A stretch of 64,000 nt of DNA from Trueperaceae bacterium (GTDB taxonomy: Bacteria > Deinococcota > Deinococci > Deinococcales > Trueperaceae): the NCBI GenBank assembly GCA_023954415.1, contig JAMLIB010000012.1, positions 1-64,000 on the forward strand, written 5' to 3'. The notes under the pieces are model-generated. The model was not told where the DNA came from. It saw only the letters and a list, made by a program, of their open reading frames with translations, and made no database searches. Shown here one piece after another: positions 44,922-53,442 of the stretch (within the stretch, counting starts at the first letter, position 1; the number at the start of each line of letters is the position of its first letter). A program made the position numbers and the translations under genes.

Positions 44922-45794
44922 TCAGCCTTTCAGGGCGCCGACCGTGACGCCGCGGAGGAAGTAGCGCTGGAAGGCGAAGAACACGACGATGACGGGCAGG
45001 GCGGCCAGGACGGCGGCGGCCATGTGCAGGCCGTAGAAGAGGGGCTCCTGCTCGCGGATGAGCACGAGGCCGACCTGCAACGTGCGCATGCCGCTGGAGC
45101 GCGTCACGACGAGCGGCCATACGAAGGAGTTCCACTGCGCGACGAACGTGATGATGCCTAGGAACGCCAGGCCGGGCCGCACGAGGGGCAGGACTACCTC
45201 CCAGAAGATGCGGGCCTCGCCGGCGCCATCGACGCGCGCGGCGTCGAGCAGCTCGGTGGGCAGCGTGCCGATGAACTGCTTCATCAGGAAGATGCTGAAG
45301 GGGCTGACGAGCAGCGGCAGGATGAGCCCCAGGTAACTGTCCACCAGCCCGAGGCGGGTGACGACGAGGAACAGGGGCACGAGGATCGCCTCGAACGGCA
45401 GCATCATCGAGAGCATGAAGAGCCAGAAGAGGGCGCGGGAGCCCCGGAACGGCAGCTTCGCGAGCGCGTAGCCCGCCATGCTCGCCGTGGCGATGGTGAC
45501 GAGCGTGACGCTGACGGACTGGACGAGGGAGTTGAGGACCCAGCGCATGAAGTTCGGCTGCGCCAGCACGTCCTGGTAGTTGCGGAGCGTGGGCGAGCTG
45601 GGGACCAGCTCGGGCGGGAACCTGACGGTCAGCGCCGAGGGCGTGAGCGACGTGGCGAACATCCAGTACAGGGGCGCTATCGCCGCGAGCGACAGGACCA
45701 CGAGCACGACCAGGATCACGACCGCGCCGACGGGCCCAGGGCGGACGGGGTGGTCTGGGTCGCGCAGGAACGGGTCGAAGCGCCGGGCCGTCAT
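44922..45794 (-). CDS. Sugar ABC permease (MalG/CUT1-type)
   Basis: A 290-residue permease with six helices. The first is VVILVVLVVLSLAAIAPLYWMF and the EAA loop is ELLDAARVDGAGEARIFWEVVLPLVRPGLA. It begins 43 bp after the MalF-like gene and forms the second channel half. The ATPase of this CUT1 system is not encoded here; a shared MsiK/MalK-type ATPase elsewhere is likely. Confidence 0.92.
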   Translation of the reverse strand: MTARRFDPFLRDPDHPVRPGPVGAVVILVVLVVLSLAAIAPLYWMFATSLTPSALTVRFPPELVPSSPTLRNYQDVLAQPNFMRWVLNSLVQSVSVTLVTIATASMAGYALAKLPFRGSRALFWLFMLSMMLPFEAILVPLFLVVTRLGLVDSYLGLILPLLVSPFSIFLMKQFIGTLPTELLDAARVDGAGEARIFWEVVLPLVRPGLAFLGIITFVAQWNSFVWPLVVTRSSGMRTLQVGLVLIREQEPLFYGLHMAAAVLAALPVIVVFFAFQRYFLRGVTVGALKG

Positions 45795-45837
45795 GCGCGC
45801 CGCCGGCGGTCTGCGAGCGGTGGGAGCCGTGCGGCCA

Positions 45838-46722
45838 TCAGTACTCCACGTTCTGGCCGAGGAAGCGGAACTGCACGGCCGCCAGCACGAACGTCAGGAG
45901 GAACAGCACGATGGCCTGGGCGGAGGCGAGCCCGAGGTTGAAGCGCTGGAACGCCTCCTGGTAAATGCGGTAGACGACGGTGGTGGTGCTGAACTGCGGG
46001 CCGCCCTGCGTCATCACGTAGACGGACTCGAAGACCTGGAACGTGTTGACGGTGCCCGTGACGACGAGGTAGAGGAGCGTCGGCCGGATGAGGGGCAGCA
46101 CGACCTTCGTGAAGATGACGGGGCGTTTGGCGCCGTCGATGAGGGCGACCTCATAGAGGTCGCGCGGGATGCGCGCGAGCGCGGCCGAGAGGAGGACGAT
46201 GCTCGACCCGCCACCCATGATGATCTGCATGGCCATGAGGGAGGCGAGCGCCGTGTCGACGTTGCCGAGCCAGGCCACCGGCTTGAGGCCGAAGAGGGCG
46301 ATGAACGCGTTGAGCAGGCCGAAGGTCGGGTGGTAGATCCACGCCCACACGAGCGAGATGATGATGCTCGAGGTGACGGCCGGCAGGTAGAACGCCGACT
46401 TGAAGAACGTCTGGAGGGCGCGGTTCATCGGGTCGAGGAGGTACGCGATGAGGAGCGCCTTCCCGAGCCAGAACACCACCACGACGGCCGTGAAGATGGC
46501 CGTGTTCGTGAGGGCCTTGCCGAACAGCGGGTCGGCAAGGACGCGCTTGAAGTTGGCCAGGCCGATGAAGGTCATGCGCGTCGGCCTCACGTCCATGAAC
46601 GCGAGCACGAACGCGATGACGACCGGCAGGAGGAAGAAGACGGCGAACAGCACGGCCTGGGGCGCGACGAACGTCGCACCCCAGGCGGCCCCGTGCCTGC
46701 GCGCCGCGCCTCCGCGCGTCAC
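45838..46722 (-). CDS. Sugar ABC permease (MalF/CUT1-type)
   Basis: A 294-residue permease with six helices (AVLFAVFFLLPVVIAFVLAFMDV first). The EAA loop is seen as PRDLYEVALIDGAKRPVIFTKVVLPLIRPTLL. It pairs with the MalG-like subunit downstream and with the binding protein encoded 11 bp upstream. Start MTRGGAARR gives a normal length. Confidence 0.92.
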   Translation of the reverse strand: MTRGGAARRHGAAWGATFVAPQAVLFAVFFLLPVVIAFVLAFMDVRPTRMTFIGLANFKRVLADPLFGKALTNTAIFTAVVVVFWLGKALLIAYLLDPMNRALQTFFKSAFYLPAVTSSIIISLVWAWIYHPTFGLLNAFIALFGLKPVAWLGNVDTALASLMAMQIIMGGGSSIVLLSAALARIPRDLYEVALIDGAKRPVIFTKVVLPLIRPTLLYLVVTGTVNTFQVFESVYVMTQGGPQFSTTTVVYRIYQEAFQRFNLGLASAQAIVLFLLTFVLAAVQFRFLGQNVEY

Positions 46723-46733
46723 GCTAGCCGATC

Positions 46734-48089
46734 TCAGCGGCCGAAGACGGCCTGGTTGGCGGCCTCGACGAAGTCATCCAAGGCCTGTTGCGGTGTCTTG
46801 GAGCGGCTCAGCGCGGCCTCCATGGCGGCGGTGAAGTGCTCGATGGCTGGGCCGGTGTCGAGGCTCTCTGGGCCGTAGTAGGGCACGCCATGGTCGATGG
46901 CGGCCTGGTAGACGGCGACCTCGGTGGCGACGTCGGCGATGTACGGCGTGACGGTCCCGAACTCCAGGTCGGCGTTGGCAGACTTGCGCGCCGTGACGTA
47001 CATGAGCGTCTCGAGGAGCTTCGCGTTCTCCGTGTTCGTGAGGAAGCGGGCGAACTCCATGACCATGTCGCGCTTGGCCTCGTCCTTCTGCTTGAAGACG
47101 AGGAAGCCGCCCGACGTCTCGTGCGCGACGGAGCCCGTGACCGGGTCGTGCGGGAACGGCGCGATGGCCACGTGGACGGGGTCCGTGATGCGGCCCTCCT
47201 GGACGTAACGGTCGAGACGGCCGATCTCGTAGATGCCGCCGTAGCCCATGGCCGCGCGGCCTTGGTGGAGGTTGTCGATGGTGCCGTACACGTCGAGCGC
47301 CTCGCCGCCCGTCGGGGCGTAGCCGTACTCGTAGACGAGGTCGACGATGAGCTGCAGCGCGCGCACGCCCGCCTCCGAGTTGAGGACGAACTCGGTGGCG
47401 TCGTCGTTCAGGAGCCGGGCGCCGAAGCGGTACATCCACGCCAGCATGTTGAGCGTGTCCTTGGCCGCGAACGTGAGGGCATAGACGTCGGTGGTGCCGT
47501 CGCCGTCGCGGTCGAACGTGAGCTTCTCGGCCGCGGCCATGAACTCATCGATCGTCCAGGAACGGTCCGGCAGGGCGGGCAGTTCGACGCCGCGCTCGGC
47601 GAAGAGGTCGACGTTGAGGAGCATCGTGGAGCCCATGCCGTTGTTCGAGTTGTTCCACGGCCAGATGTAGTGCGCTCCGTCGATGTTGCCCTTCTCGAGC
47701 GCGTACGGGAGGAAGTCGGCGCGGTCAGCGTCCGTCAGGTAGGCGTCGATGGGCTCGAGCAGCCCCTCGCGTGCCCACTCGGCCTTCCAGTCGAGGTCCT
47801 TGAGGAGGTCGGGCGGGTTGCCCGCGAAGATCGCGGTGGTGACCTTCTCGCCGAACCCGGCGTTGGGCACGAGTTCGTACTTGACCGTGACCTCGGGGTG
47901 CAGGAGCATGAACTGCTCGCTCATGTACCGGGCGTACTCCTCGCCCGTCGGGCTGGCCCCCTCGGCCATGTCTGGCGTGACGATGCGCCACGGGTTGATC
48001 CACCACGTGATCTCCATCTTCGGTTGCGCCATGGCCACGCCCGCGAACGCGAGCGCCAGGACGAGACAGCGTGCTAGGGGTCGTCGCAT
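46734..48089 (-). CDS. Sugar ABC binding protein (CUT1, SBP_bac_1)
   Basis: A 451-residue exported binding protein. Signal peptide RRPLARCLVLALAFAGVAMAQ, then ITWWINPWRIVTPDMAEG and NPPDLLKDLDWKAEWAREGLLEPIDAYL. The start at 48089 has GGAGG about 7 nt upstream; the frame extends to 48203 but that part is leader. Cargo cannot be read; the linked HAD phosphatase and nearby nagB suggest a carbohydrate. A promoter is proposed at 48133-48162. Confidence 0.92.
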   Translation of the reverse strand: MRRPLARCLVLALAFAGVAMAQPKMEITWWINPWRIVTPDMAEGASPTGEEYARYMSEQFMLLHPEVTVKYELVPNAGFGEKVTTAIFAGNPPDLLKDLDWKAEWAREGLLEPIDAYLTDADRADFLPYALEKGNIDGAHYIWPWNNSNNGMGSTMLLNVDLFAERGVELPALPDRSWTIDEFMAAAEKLTFDRDGDGTTDVYALTFAAKDTLNMLAWMYRFGARLLNDDATEFVLNSEAGVRALQLIVDLVYEYGYAPTGGEALDVYGTIDNLHQGRAAMGYGGIYEIGRLDRYVQEGRITDPVHVAIAPFPHDPVTGSVAHETSGGFLVFKQKDEAKRDMVMEFARFLTNTENAKLLETLMYVTARKSANADLEFGTVTPYIADVATEVAVYQAAIDHGVPYYGPESLDTGPAIEHFTAAMEAALSRSKTPQQALDDFVEAANQAVFGR

Positions 48090-48132
48090 GTTGGACCTCC
48101 AGGCGTGCAGGGTGTGGTCGAAGACCTCCTCA

Positions 48133-48162
48133 GGTATACCACTTAAGCACCAGCTGCGCCAA
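48133..48162 (-). promoter_or_regulatory. Candidate sigma-70-type promoter of the sugar importer
   Basis: TTGGCG (48157-48162) and TATACC (48133-48138) on the minus strand are 18 bp apart, about 44 nt before the binding-protein start. The perfect 8-bp palindrome GGTATACC overlaps the -10 box and could be part of an operator. Confidence 0.4.
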
Positions 48163-48167
48163 AGGAC

Positions 48168-48201
48168 GGGGCGCGCCGAGTACAAGCACTCGGCGCGCCC
48201 C
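48168..48201 (-). terminator. Strong stem-loop after the ABC exporter operon
   Basis: A perfect 14-bp GC-rich stem with a 6-nt loop lies 48 bp after the exporter stop (48249) and right before the promoter of the sugar importer. On the minus strand it is followed by CCTTTGG rather than a long T-run, the same short T3 seen after the hairpins at 6774-6825. It should insulate the two operons. Confidence 0.75.
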
Positions 48202-48248
48202 AACCTCCGGCCGTCAAGGACGCCGAGGGACGAGGTCCTGCCTAGAGC

Positions 48249-50339
48249 TCACGCCGCCTCCAACGCCCCCTCGAACTGCGACTGGTACAGGGCGGCGTAG
48301 GCGCCGCCGAGCGCGAGGAGTTCGTCGTGGGTGCCGCGCTCCACGATGCGCCCCTCTTCCATCACGAGGATGGTGTCGGCGCCCTGGATGGTGGAGAGGC
48401 GGTGGGCGATCACGAACGACGTGCGGTTGCCGCGCAGGGCCGCCATGGCCTGCTGGAGGAGGAGCTCCGTGCGCGTGTCGACGGAGCTCGTGGCCTCGTC
48501 GAGGATGAGGAGCGCAGGGTCGGCGAGGAAGGCGCGCGCGATGGTGATGAGCTGCTTCTCGCCGGCGCTGACGTTGCCCCCCTCGTCGTCGATGACCGTG
48601 TCGTAGCCGTCTGGCAAGCTATGCACGAAGCGGTCGACGAAGGTGGCGCGCGCCGCCTCCATGACCTCCTCGTCGGTCGCGCCGGGCCGGCCGTAGGCGA
48701 TGTTGTCCCGGATCGTGCCCTTGAAGAGCCACGTGTCCTGCAGCACCATGCCGATGTTGGAGCGGAGCTCCGCGCGGCTCATCGTGGCGATGTCGACGCC
48801 GTCCAGGGTGATCCGGCCCGAGTCGAGCTCGTAGAAGCGCATGAGCAGGTTGACGAGCGTGGTCTTCCCGGCCCCGGTCGGCCCGACGATGGCGACGGTG
48901 CGCCCGGGCTCCGCCGTGAGCGACAGGTCCTCGATGAGCGGCCGGTCGGGATCGTAGCGGAACGAGACGTGCTCGAAGGTCACACGGCCGTGCGTCTCGC
49001 CCTCGAGGCGCCGCGCAGTGGTGTCGACGGACTCCTCCTCGGCGTCGAGGAGCTCGAAGACGCGCTCTGCGGAGGCGACGCCGGACTGCAGCATGTTGAT
49101 CATAGACGCGATCTGCGTCACGGGCTGCGTGAACTGCCGCGAGTACTGGATGAAGGCCTGCACGTTACCGAGGCTGATGGTGCCGCTCGCGACCCGCAGG
49201 CCGCCGATGACGGCGACGGCGGCGTAGTTGAGGTTCCCGATGAAGGCGGACGCGGGCATGATGAGGCCCGAGAGGAACTGGGCGCGGAAGGACGCGTCGT
49301 AGAGGCCGGCGTTCTCCTTCTCGAACTGCTCCTGGACCTCGCGCTGCCTGCCGAAGACCTTCACGAGCGCGTGGCCCGTGTACGCCTCCTCGATGGCGGA
49401 GTTGAGGGTGCCGGTGCGGCGCCACTGCAGCGTGAACTGCTTGCCGCTGCGCGACATGACGAGGATCGCCACGAGCATGGTGAGGGGGATGCTGAGCAGC
49501 GCCACGCCCGTCAGCACCGGGGAGATGGTGAACATCATGACGAGCATGAAGACGACGGAGAGGAGCGACGTGACGAACTGGCTCAACGTCTGCTGGAGGC
49601 TCTGCGACACGTTGTCGATGTCGTTCGTGACGCGGCTGAGGAGCTCGCCGCGCGGCTGCGCGTCGAAGTAACGCAGCGGCAGCCGGTTGAGCTTCTCCTC
49701 CACCGAGCGGCGCAGGCCGTAGACGGTGGCGTTGACGACGTCGTTGAGCAGGTAGCCCTGCACGAACTGGAGCAGGGACGCGACCACGTATATGCCCATC
49801 ACGAGCAGGAGGACCTGGCTCACGGCCTGGAAGTCGACCCCGACGCCGGGGACGAGGTCGATGCCGCTCAGCATGTCGGCGACCTGCCCCTGCCCGGCCG
49901 CCCGCGCACCCGCGATGGCCTGTTCCTTGGTCATGCCTACCGGGAACATCTTGCCGATGATGCCGCCGAAGATGAGGTCGGTGGCGCGCCCGAGGATGCG
50001 CGGGCCGATGGACGACAGCGCCACCGAGATGACGGCCGCGACGAGCAGCAGGCCGACCTTCGCCTTGTGCGGCGCGAGCTGCTTCAGCAACCGGCGTACG
50101 GACGGCCCGAAGTTGGCCGCCTTCTGCCCGACACCCCCGCCGCCGAACATCATGCCGCCGCCCCGGACGCGTTCCGTCTCCTTCATGGTCTTGGGTTGCT
50201 TGGAAGCACCTTGGTCGACCTGCGCCCCACTGGCACCTTGCATGCCCTGGGCGCCCTGACCCTCCGCGGCGCCGGGCGCGGCGGTCCACTCCGCCCCAAG
50301 ATCGTTCTTCTTCGGTGCCTTGCCTCGCTCCTGCGTCAT
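48249..50339 (-). CDS. ABC exporter subunit (MdlB-like half-transporter)
   Basis: A 696-residue half-transporter. A hydrophilic Gln/Gly-rich N-terminus of about 70 residues is followed by a six-helix type-IV exporter domain and an ATPase with Walker A GPTGAGKTT, signature NVSAGEKQLITIARA and Walker B ALLILDEATSSVDTRTE. The ATG overlaps the stop of the partner gene (ATGA), so the two probably form a heterodimer for drug, lipid or peptide export. The catalytic Glu after Walker B is present. Confidence 0.93.
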   Translation of the reverse strand: MTQERGKAPKKNDLGAEWTAAPGAAEGQGAQGMQGASGAQVDQGASKQPKTMKETERVRGGGMMFGGGGVGQKAANFGPSVRRLLKQLAPHKAKVGLLLVAAVISVALSSIGPRILGRATDLIFGGIIGKMFPVGMTKEQAIAGARAAGQGQVADMLSGIDLVPGVGVDFQAVSQVLLLVMGIYVVASLLQFVQGYLLNDVVNATVYGLRRSVEEKLNRLPLRYFDAQPRGELLSRVTNDIDNVSQSLQQTLSQFVTSLLSVVFMLVMMFTISPVLTGVALLSIPLTMLVAILVMSRSGKQFTLQWRRTGTLNSAIEEAYTGHALVKVFGRQREVQEQFEKENAGLYDASFRAQFLSGLIMPASAFIGNLNYAAVAVIGGLRVASGTISLGNVQAFIQYSRQFTQPVTQIASMINMLQSGVASAERVFELLDAEEESVDTTARRLEGETHGRVTFEHVSFRYDPDRPLIEDLSLTAEPGRTVAIVGPTGAGKTTLVNLLMRFYELDSGRITLDGVDIATMSRAELRSNIGMVLQDTWLFKGTIRDNIAYGRPGATDEEVMEAARATFVDRFVHSLPDGYDTVIDDEGGNVSAGEKQLITIARAFLADPALLILDEATSSVDTRTELLLQQAMAALRGNRTSFVIAHRLSTIQGADTILVMEEGRIVERGTHDELLALGGAYAALYQSQFEGALEAA

Positions 50340-52066
50340 GCCGCCACCTGCTCCTGGGACGCGACTATCTCGCGGTAGGTCTCGGACGTGGCGAGCAGCT
50401 CGGCGTGGCTACCCATGCCGACCACGCGCCCGTCCTCGAGGACGACGATGCGGTCGGCGTTCTGGATGGTCGCCACGCGCTGGGCCACGATCAGCACGGC
50501 GGCGTCGCGCGTCGCCGGCTCGAGCGCCCGCCTGAGGCGCGCGTCGGTCGCGACGTCGAGCGCCGAGAACGAGTCGTCGAAGACATAGACGACGGGCTTG
50601 CGCACGAGCGCGCGCGCGATGGCGAGGCGCTGCCGCTGGCCACCGGAGACGTTGGTGCCACCCTGCGCTATCGAAGACTCCAGGCCTTCCGGCATCGCGC
50701 TCACGAAGTCCTTGGCCTGCGCCACCTCGAGCGCGCGCCACAGGTCCGCGTCGGTGGCGTCCGGGTCGCCGTAGCGCAGGTTGCTCGCCACGGTGCCCGT
50801 GAACAGGTACGCCTTCTGCGGCACTAGCCCGATGCGCTCCCACAGTGCTTCCGGCGCGTAGTCGCGCACGTCGACGCCGTCGACGAGGACGGCACCGCCC
50901 GTGGCGTCGAAGAGGCGGGGCACGAGGTTGACGAGCGTCGTCTTGCCGGCGCCCGTCGAGCCCACGACCGCGACCGTCTCACCCGGACCGACCTTGAAGC
51001 TGACGTCGGCCAGCACGGGGTGCGTAGCGCCCGGGTAGCTGAAGGTCACGTTCCTGAACTCGAGGCTGCCGAGGCGGGCGGCGGGGGCGGCGACCGGCTT
51101 GCTGGACGGCACGACGCTCGGCTCCGTGTCGAGCACCTCGCCGATGCGGCCCGAGGAGACGGTCGCGCGGGGCAGGAGCATGAGGAGCATGGTGGACATC
51201 AGCATGGCGATGAGGATCTGCATCAGGTAGCTGAGGTAGGCGGTCATCGAGCCGATCTGCATGTGCCCGGCGTCCACGCGGATGCCCCCGAACCACAGGA
51301 CGGCGATGGTGGAGGCGTTGAGGACGAGCATGACGAGCGGGAAGAGGGCCGACATCCAGCGCCCCACGTAGAGGGCGACGTCCGTCAGCTCCCGGTTGGC
51401 CTCGGCGAAGCGCCGCTCCTCGAACGGCTCGCGCACGAACGCGCGCACGACGCGGATGCCGCTGATCTGCTCGCGCAAGACCTGGTTGACGCGGTCGATG
51501 CGCTTCTGCATCTTCCGGAAGCCGGGCACCATCGCCATGAGGATCACGCCGACGGACCCCGCCAGCACGGGCACGGCCACGGCGACGAGCCAGGAGAGGC
51601 CGACGTCCTCGCGGATGGCCATGATGATGCCGCCGACCATCATGATCGGCGTCGTCACGAGCATGGAGAAGGCCATGAACACGAGCGTCTGCACCTGCAT
51701 CACGTCGTTGGTAGTGCGGGTGAGGAGCGACGGCGCCCCGAACCGGCTCACCTCGCGCGCGGAGAAGTCGCCGACGTGCGCGAACACCCCGGAGCGCATG
51801 TCGCGCCCGAACGCCATAGCCGTCCTGGCCGCGAAGTAGACGGCCACGACGGTGGCGAGCACCTGCAGGAGCGAGACGCCGAGCATGAACGCGCCCTGCC
51901 TGAGGATGTAGTTCGTGTCGCCGAGGACGACGCCCTTGTCGATGATGTCGGCGTTGATGCTCGGCAGGAGGAGCGTGCAGATGGTGGCGACGAACTGCAG
52001 GGCGACGATGACCCAGACCGTTCCCCAGTACGGCTTCATGAAGCGTGCTACGAGCTTGAGCAACAT
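50336..52066 (-). CDS. ABC exporter subunit (MdlA-like half-transporter)
   Basis: A 576-residue half-transporter with an N-terminal six-helix domain (MLLKLVARFMKPYWGTVWVIVALQF) and an ATPase with Walker A GSTGAGKTT and signature NVSGGQRQRLAIARA. Walker B reads VVYVFDDSFSALD, with Asp where the catalytic Glu is expected. This marks the degenerate nucleotide site typical of heterodimeric exporters. It starts 7 bp after the TetR stop and is coupled to the MdlB-like gene. Confidence 0.93.
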   Translation of the reverse strand: MLLKLVARFMKPYWGTVWVIVALQFVATICTLLLPSINADIIDKGVVLGDTNYILRQGAFMLGVSLLQVLATVVAVYFAARTAMAFGRDMRSGVFAHVGDFSAREVSRFGAPSLLTRTTNDVMQVQTLVFMAFSMLVTTPIMMVGGIIMAIREDVGLSWLVAVAVPVLAGSVGVILMAMVPGFRKMQKRIDRVNQVLREQISGIRVVRAFVREPFEERRFAEANRELTDVALYVGRWMSALFPLVMLVLNASTIAVLWFGGIRVDAGHMQIGSMTAYLSYLMQILIAMLMSTMLLMLLPRATVSSGRIGEVLDTEPSVVPSSKPVAAPAARLGSLEFRNVTFSYPGATHPVLADVSFKVGPGETVAVVGSTGAGKTTLVNLVPRLFDATGGAVLVDGVDVRDYAPEALWERIGLVPQKAYLFTGTVASNLRYGDPDATDADLWRALEVAQAKDFVSAMPEGLESSIAQGGTNVSGGQRQRLAIARALVRKPVVYVFDDSFSALDVATDARLRRALEPATRDAAVLIVAQRVATIQNADRIVVLEDGRVVGMGSHAELLATSETYREIVASQEQVAA

Positions 52067-52073
52067 CTGTGGG

Positions 52074-52829
52074 TCACCTTTCGTCTTGGCGCTTGAGTGC
52101 GCCGTTGAGGCAGAAGTCGACGAGTTCCTTCGGGTTGAGCGTGGGCTCGCCTTCCGCTTGGGGCATGCGGCTCGCGAGCAGGAGCGTCACGTACAACTGG
52201 GCGAGGCGGGAAGGGCTCTCCCTGAGTTCGGCGGCGTGCGGGGCAAGGAGTTCCGTGACCTGGGCTATCGCCGCCGTCACCCAGCCTTGCATCAGCCCTG
52301 GCGGCCCCGAACGATCGAAGTGGTCCCCACGTGAGTCGAGGCCGGTGGTGGGCCCGCGGCGTCCTCCGTCCGAGCCGGAGCCGCGCCGGCCTAGGTCTGC
52401 GCTGGTACCGGGGCGGCCTATGCCCGCGCCGGAGCCGCGGGGGGTCTCCTCGGTCGGTGGCGGCATGGGCGGGGCGCCTGGCATCACACGGCGCATGGCT
52501 ACGAACAACGCGTGGAACTCCTCCACGCGCGGGATGATCACCTTCCACACCCCGAGCAGCTTGGCCTCGATGGTCGGCAGGGTCGCCAGGCCAGCGAGCC
52601 GCGCGCGCAGGGGCTCCGGGTCGAGCCGGCCCTGGATGGCGGCGAGCATGAGCGAGCGCTTGTCGTCGAAGACGCTGAAGAGCGTCCCCTCCGCCACGCC
52701 GGCGGCCTGGGCGAGTTCGCGCGTGGTCACGGCCCCGCCTCGCGCCGCCAGCAGGGGTGCCACGGCCTCGATGATCTTGGCGCGTCGCGCCGCACGGTCC
52801 AGCGGGGGTGCTCTGCGGGGTCTGGTCAC
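52074..52829 (-). CDS. TetR-family regulator of the ABC exporter
   Basis: A 251-residue TetR protein. The N-terminal HTH (AKIIEAVAPLLAARGGAVTTRELAQAAGVAEGTLFSVFDDKRSL) is clear. The ligand domain is interrupted by a Gly/Pro/Arg-rich insert of about 55 residues (about 125-180). The GTG start lies 6 nt after TAAGCT (52836-52841, minus strand) with no SD, consistent with a leaderless message. The palindrome at 52846-52859 sits just upstream of this -10 box, so it should repress itself and the exporter genes. Confidence 0.9.
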   Translation of the reverse strand: MTRPRRAPPLDRAARRAKIIEAVAPLLAARGGAVTTRELAQAAGVAEGTLFSVFDDKRSLMLAAIQGRLDPEPLRARLAGLATLPTIEAKLLGVWKVIIPRVEEFHALFVAMRRVMPGAPPMPPPTEETPRGSGAGIGRPGTSADLGRRGSGSDGGRRGPTTGLDSRGDHFDRSGPPGLMQGWVTAAIAQVTELLAPHAAELRESPSRLAQLYVTLLLASRMPQAEGEPTLNPKELVDFCLNGALKRQDER

Positions 52830-52845
52830 CGCAGAAGCTTAATTG

Positions 52846-52859
52846 AGTGAGCGCTCACT
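52846..52859. promoter_or_regulatory. Perfect 14-bp palindrome, TetR operator
   Basis: AGTGAGCGCTCACT is a perfect palindrome of the classical TetR/AcrR half-site type (TGAGTGAG...). It lies 5 bp from the presumed -10 hexamer of the TetR gene. Confidence 0.8.
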
Positions 52860-52938
52860 TGGATGTGGGCAACGTGAGGGGCGACGGTCGCCCAACGGGC
52901 GCTCAAGCCGTGACCCCGCGCCCGGGAGCCGGGACGAG

Positions 52939-53420
52939 ATGAGGCGAACGCGCTGGTTGTTGCAGTTGCTATTCGTCGCAAGCCTGATGTACTCCACGGC
53001 ACGATCCGCCCCCGGCGGAGCCGCTCTGTACGCCAGCAGCTGCGCAGCTTGCCATGGACCTACGGGGCAAGGGAGCGTCGGACCGGCGCCCGCGGGTGAC
53101 GCCGACCTCGCCGACCCGGAGCCCGGTAACTGGCTCATGTACAAGCGCACGTACGACCTGCAGGCTTACAACCCCCTCTCTCAGATCACTACCGACAACG
53201 TCGCGGACCTAGTCCCCGTGTGGTCGTTCTGCACGGGCGTGTCCGACGGCCACGAGGCACCCCCATCAACTACGGCACCACGCCAGCGGACCTGTTCGAC
53301 GACGGCACCCGGCTGGTCCCGTCGGCCAGTTACAGACGTTGTTGGCGCCTTTCGCACACGCCCACCGCGTCTCGGACCGTTAAGGTGAGCCGGGTGCCGT
53401 TCACGAGTCTCGGGCGTTAG
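52939..53420 (+). pseudogene. Remnant of a cytochrome c-PQQ dehydrogenase
   Basis: The frame from ATG 52939 encodes a signal peptide, a haem-c motif C-A-A-C-H (ALYASSCAACHGPTGQG) and then DPEPGNWLMYKRTYDLQAYNPLSQITTDNV with VPVWSFCTGVSDGHEAPP. This is the start of a PQQ-dependent alcohol dehydrogenase beta-propeller. After PP the frame shifts, and the continuation (INYGTTPADLFDDGTRLVPS) ends within 100 bp. Over 400 residues of the enzyme are missing, so it cannot be functional. It marks the left edge of the restriction island. Confidence 0.75.
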
Positions 53421-53442
53421 TCAGGGGGCAGGAGCCGTAGTC

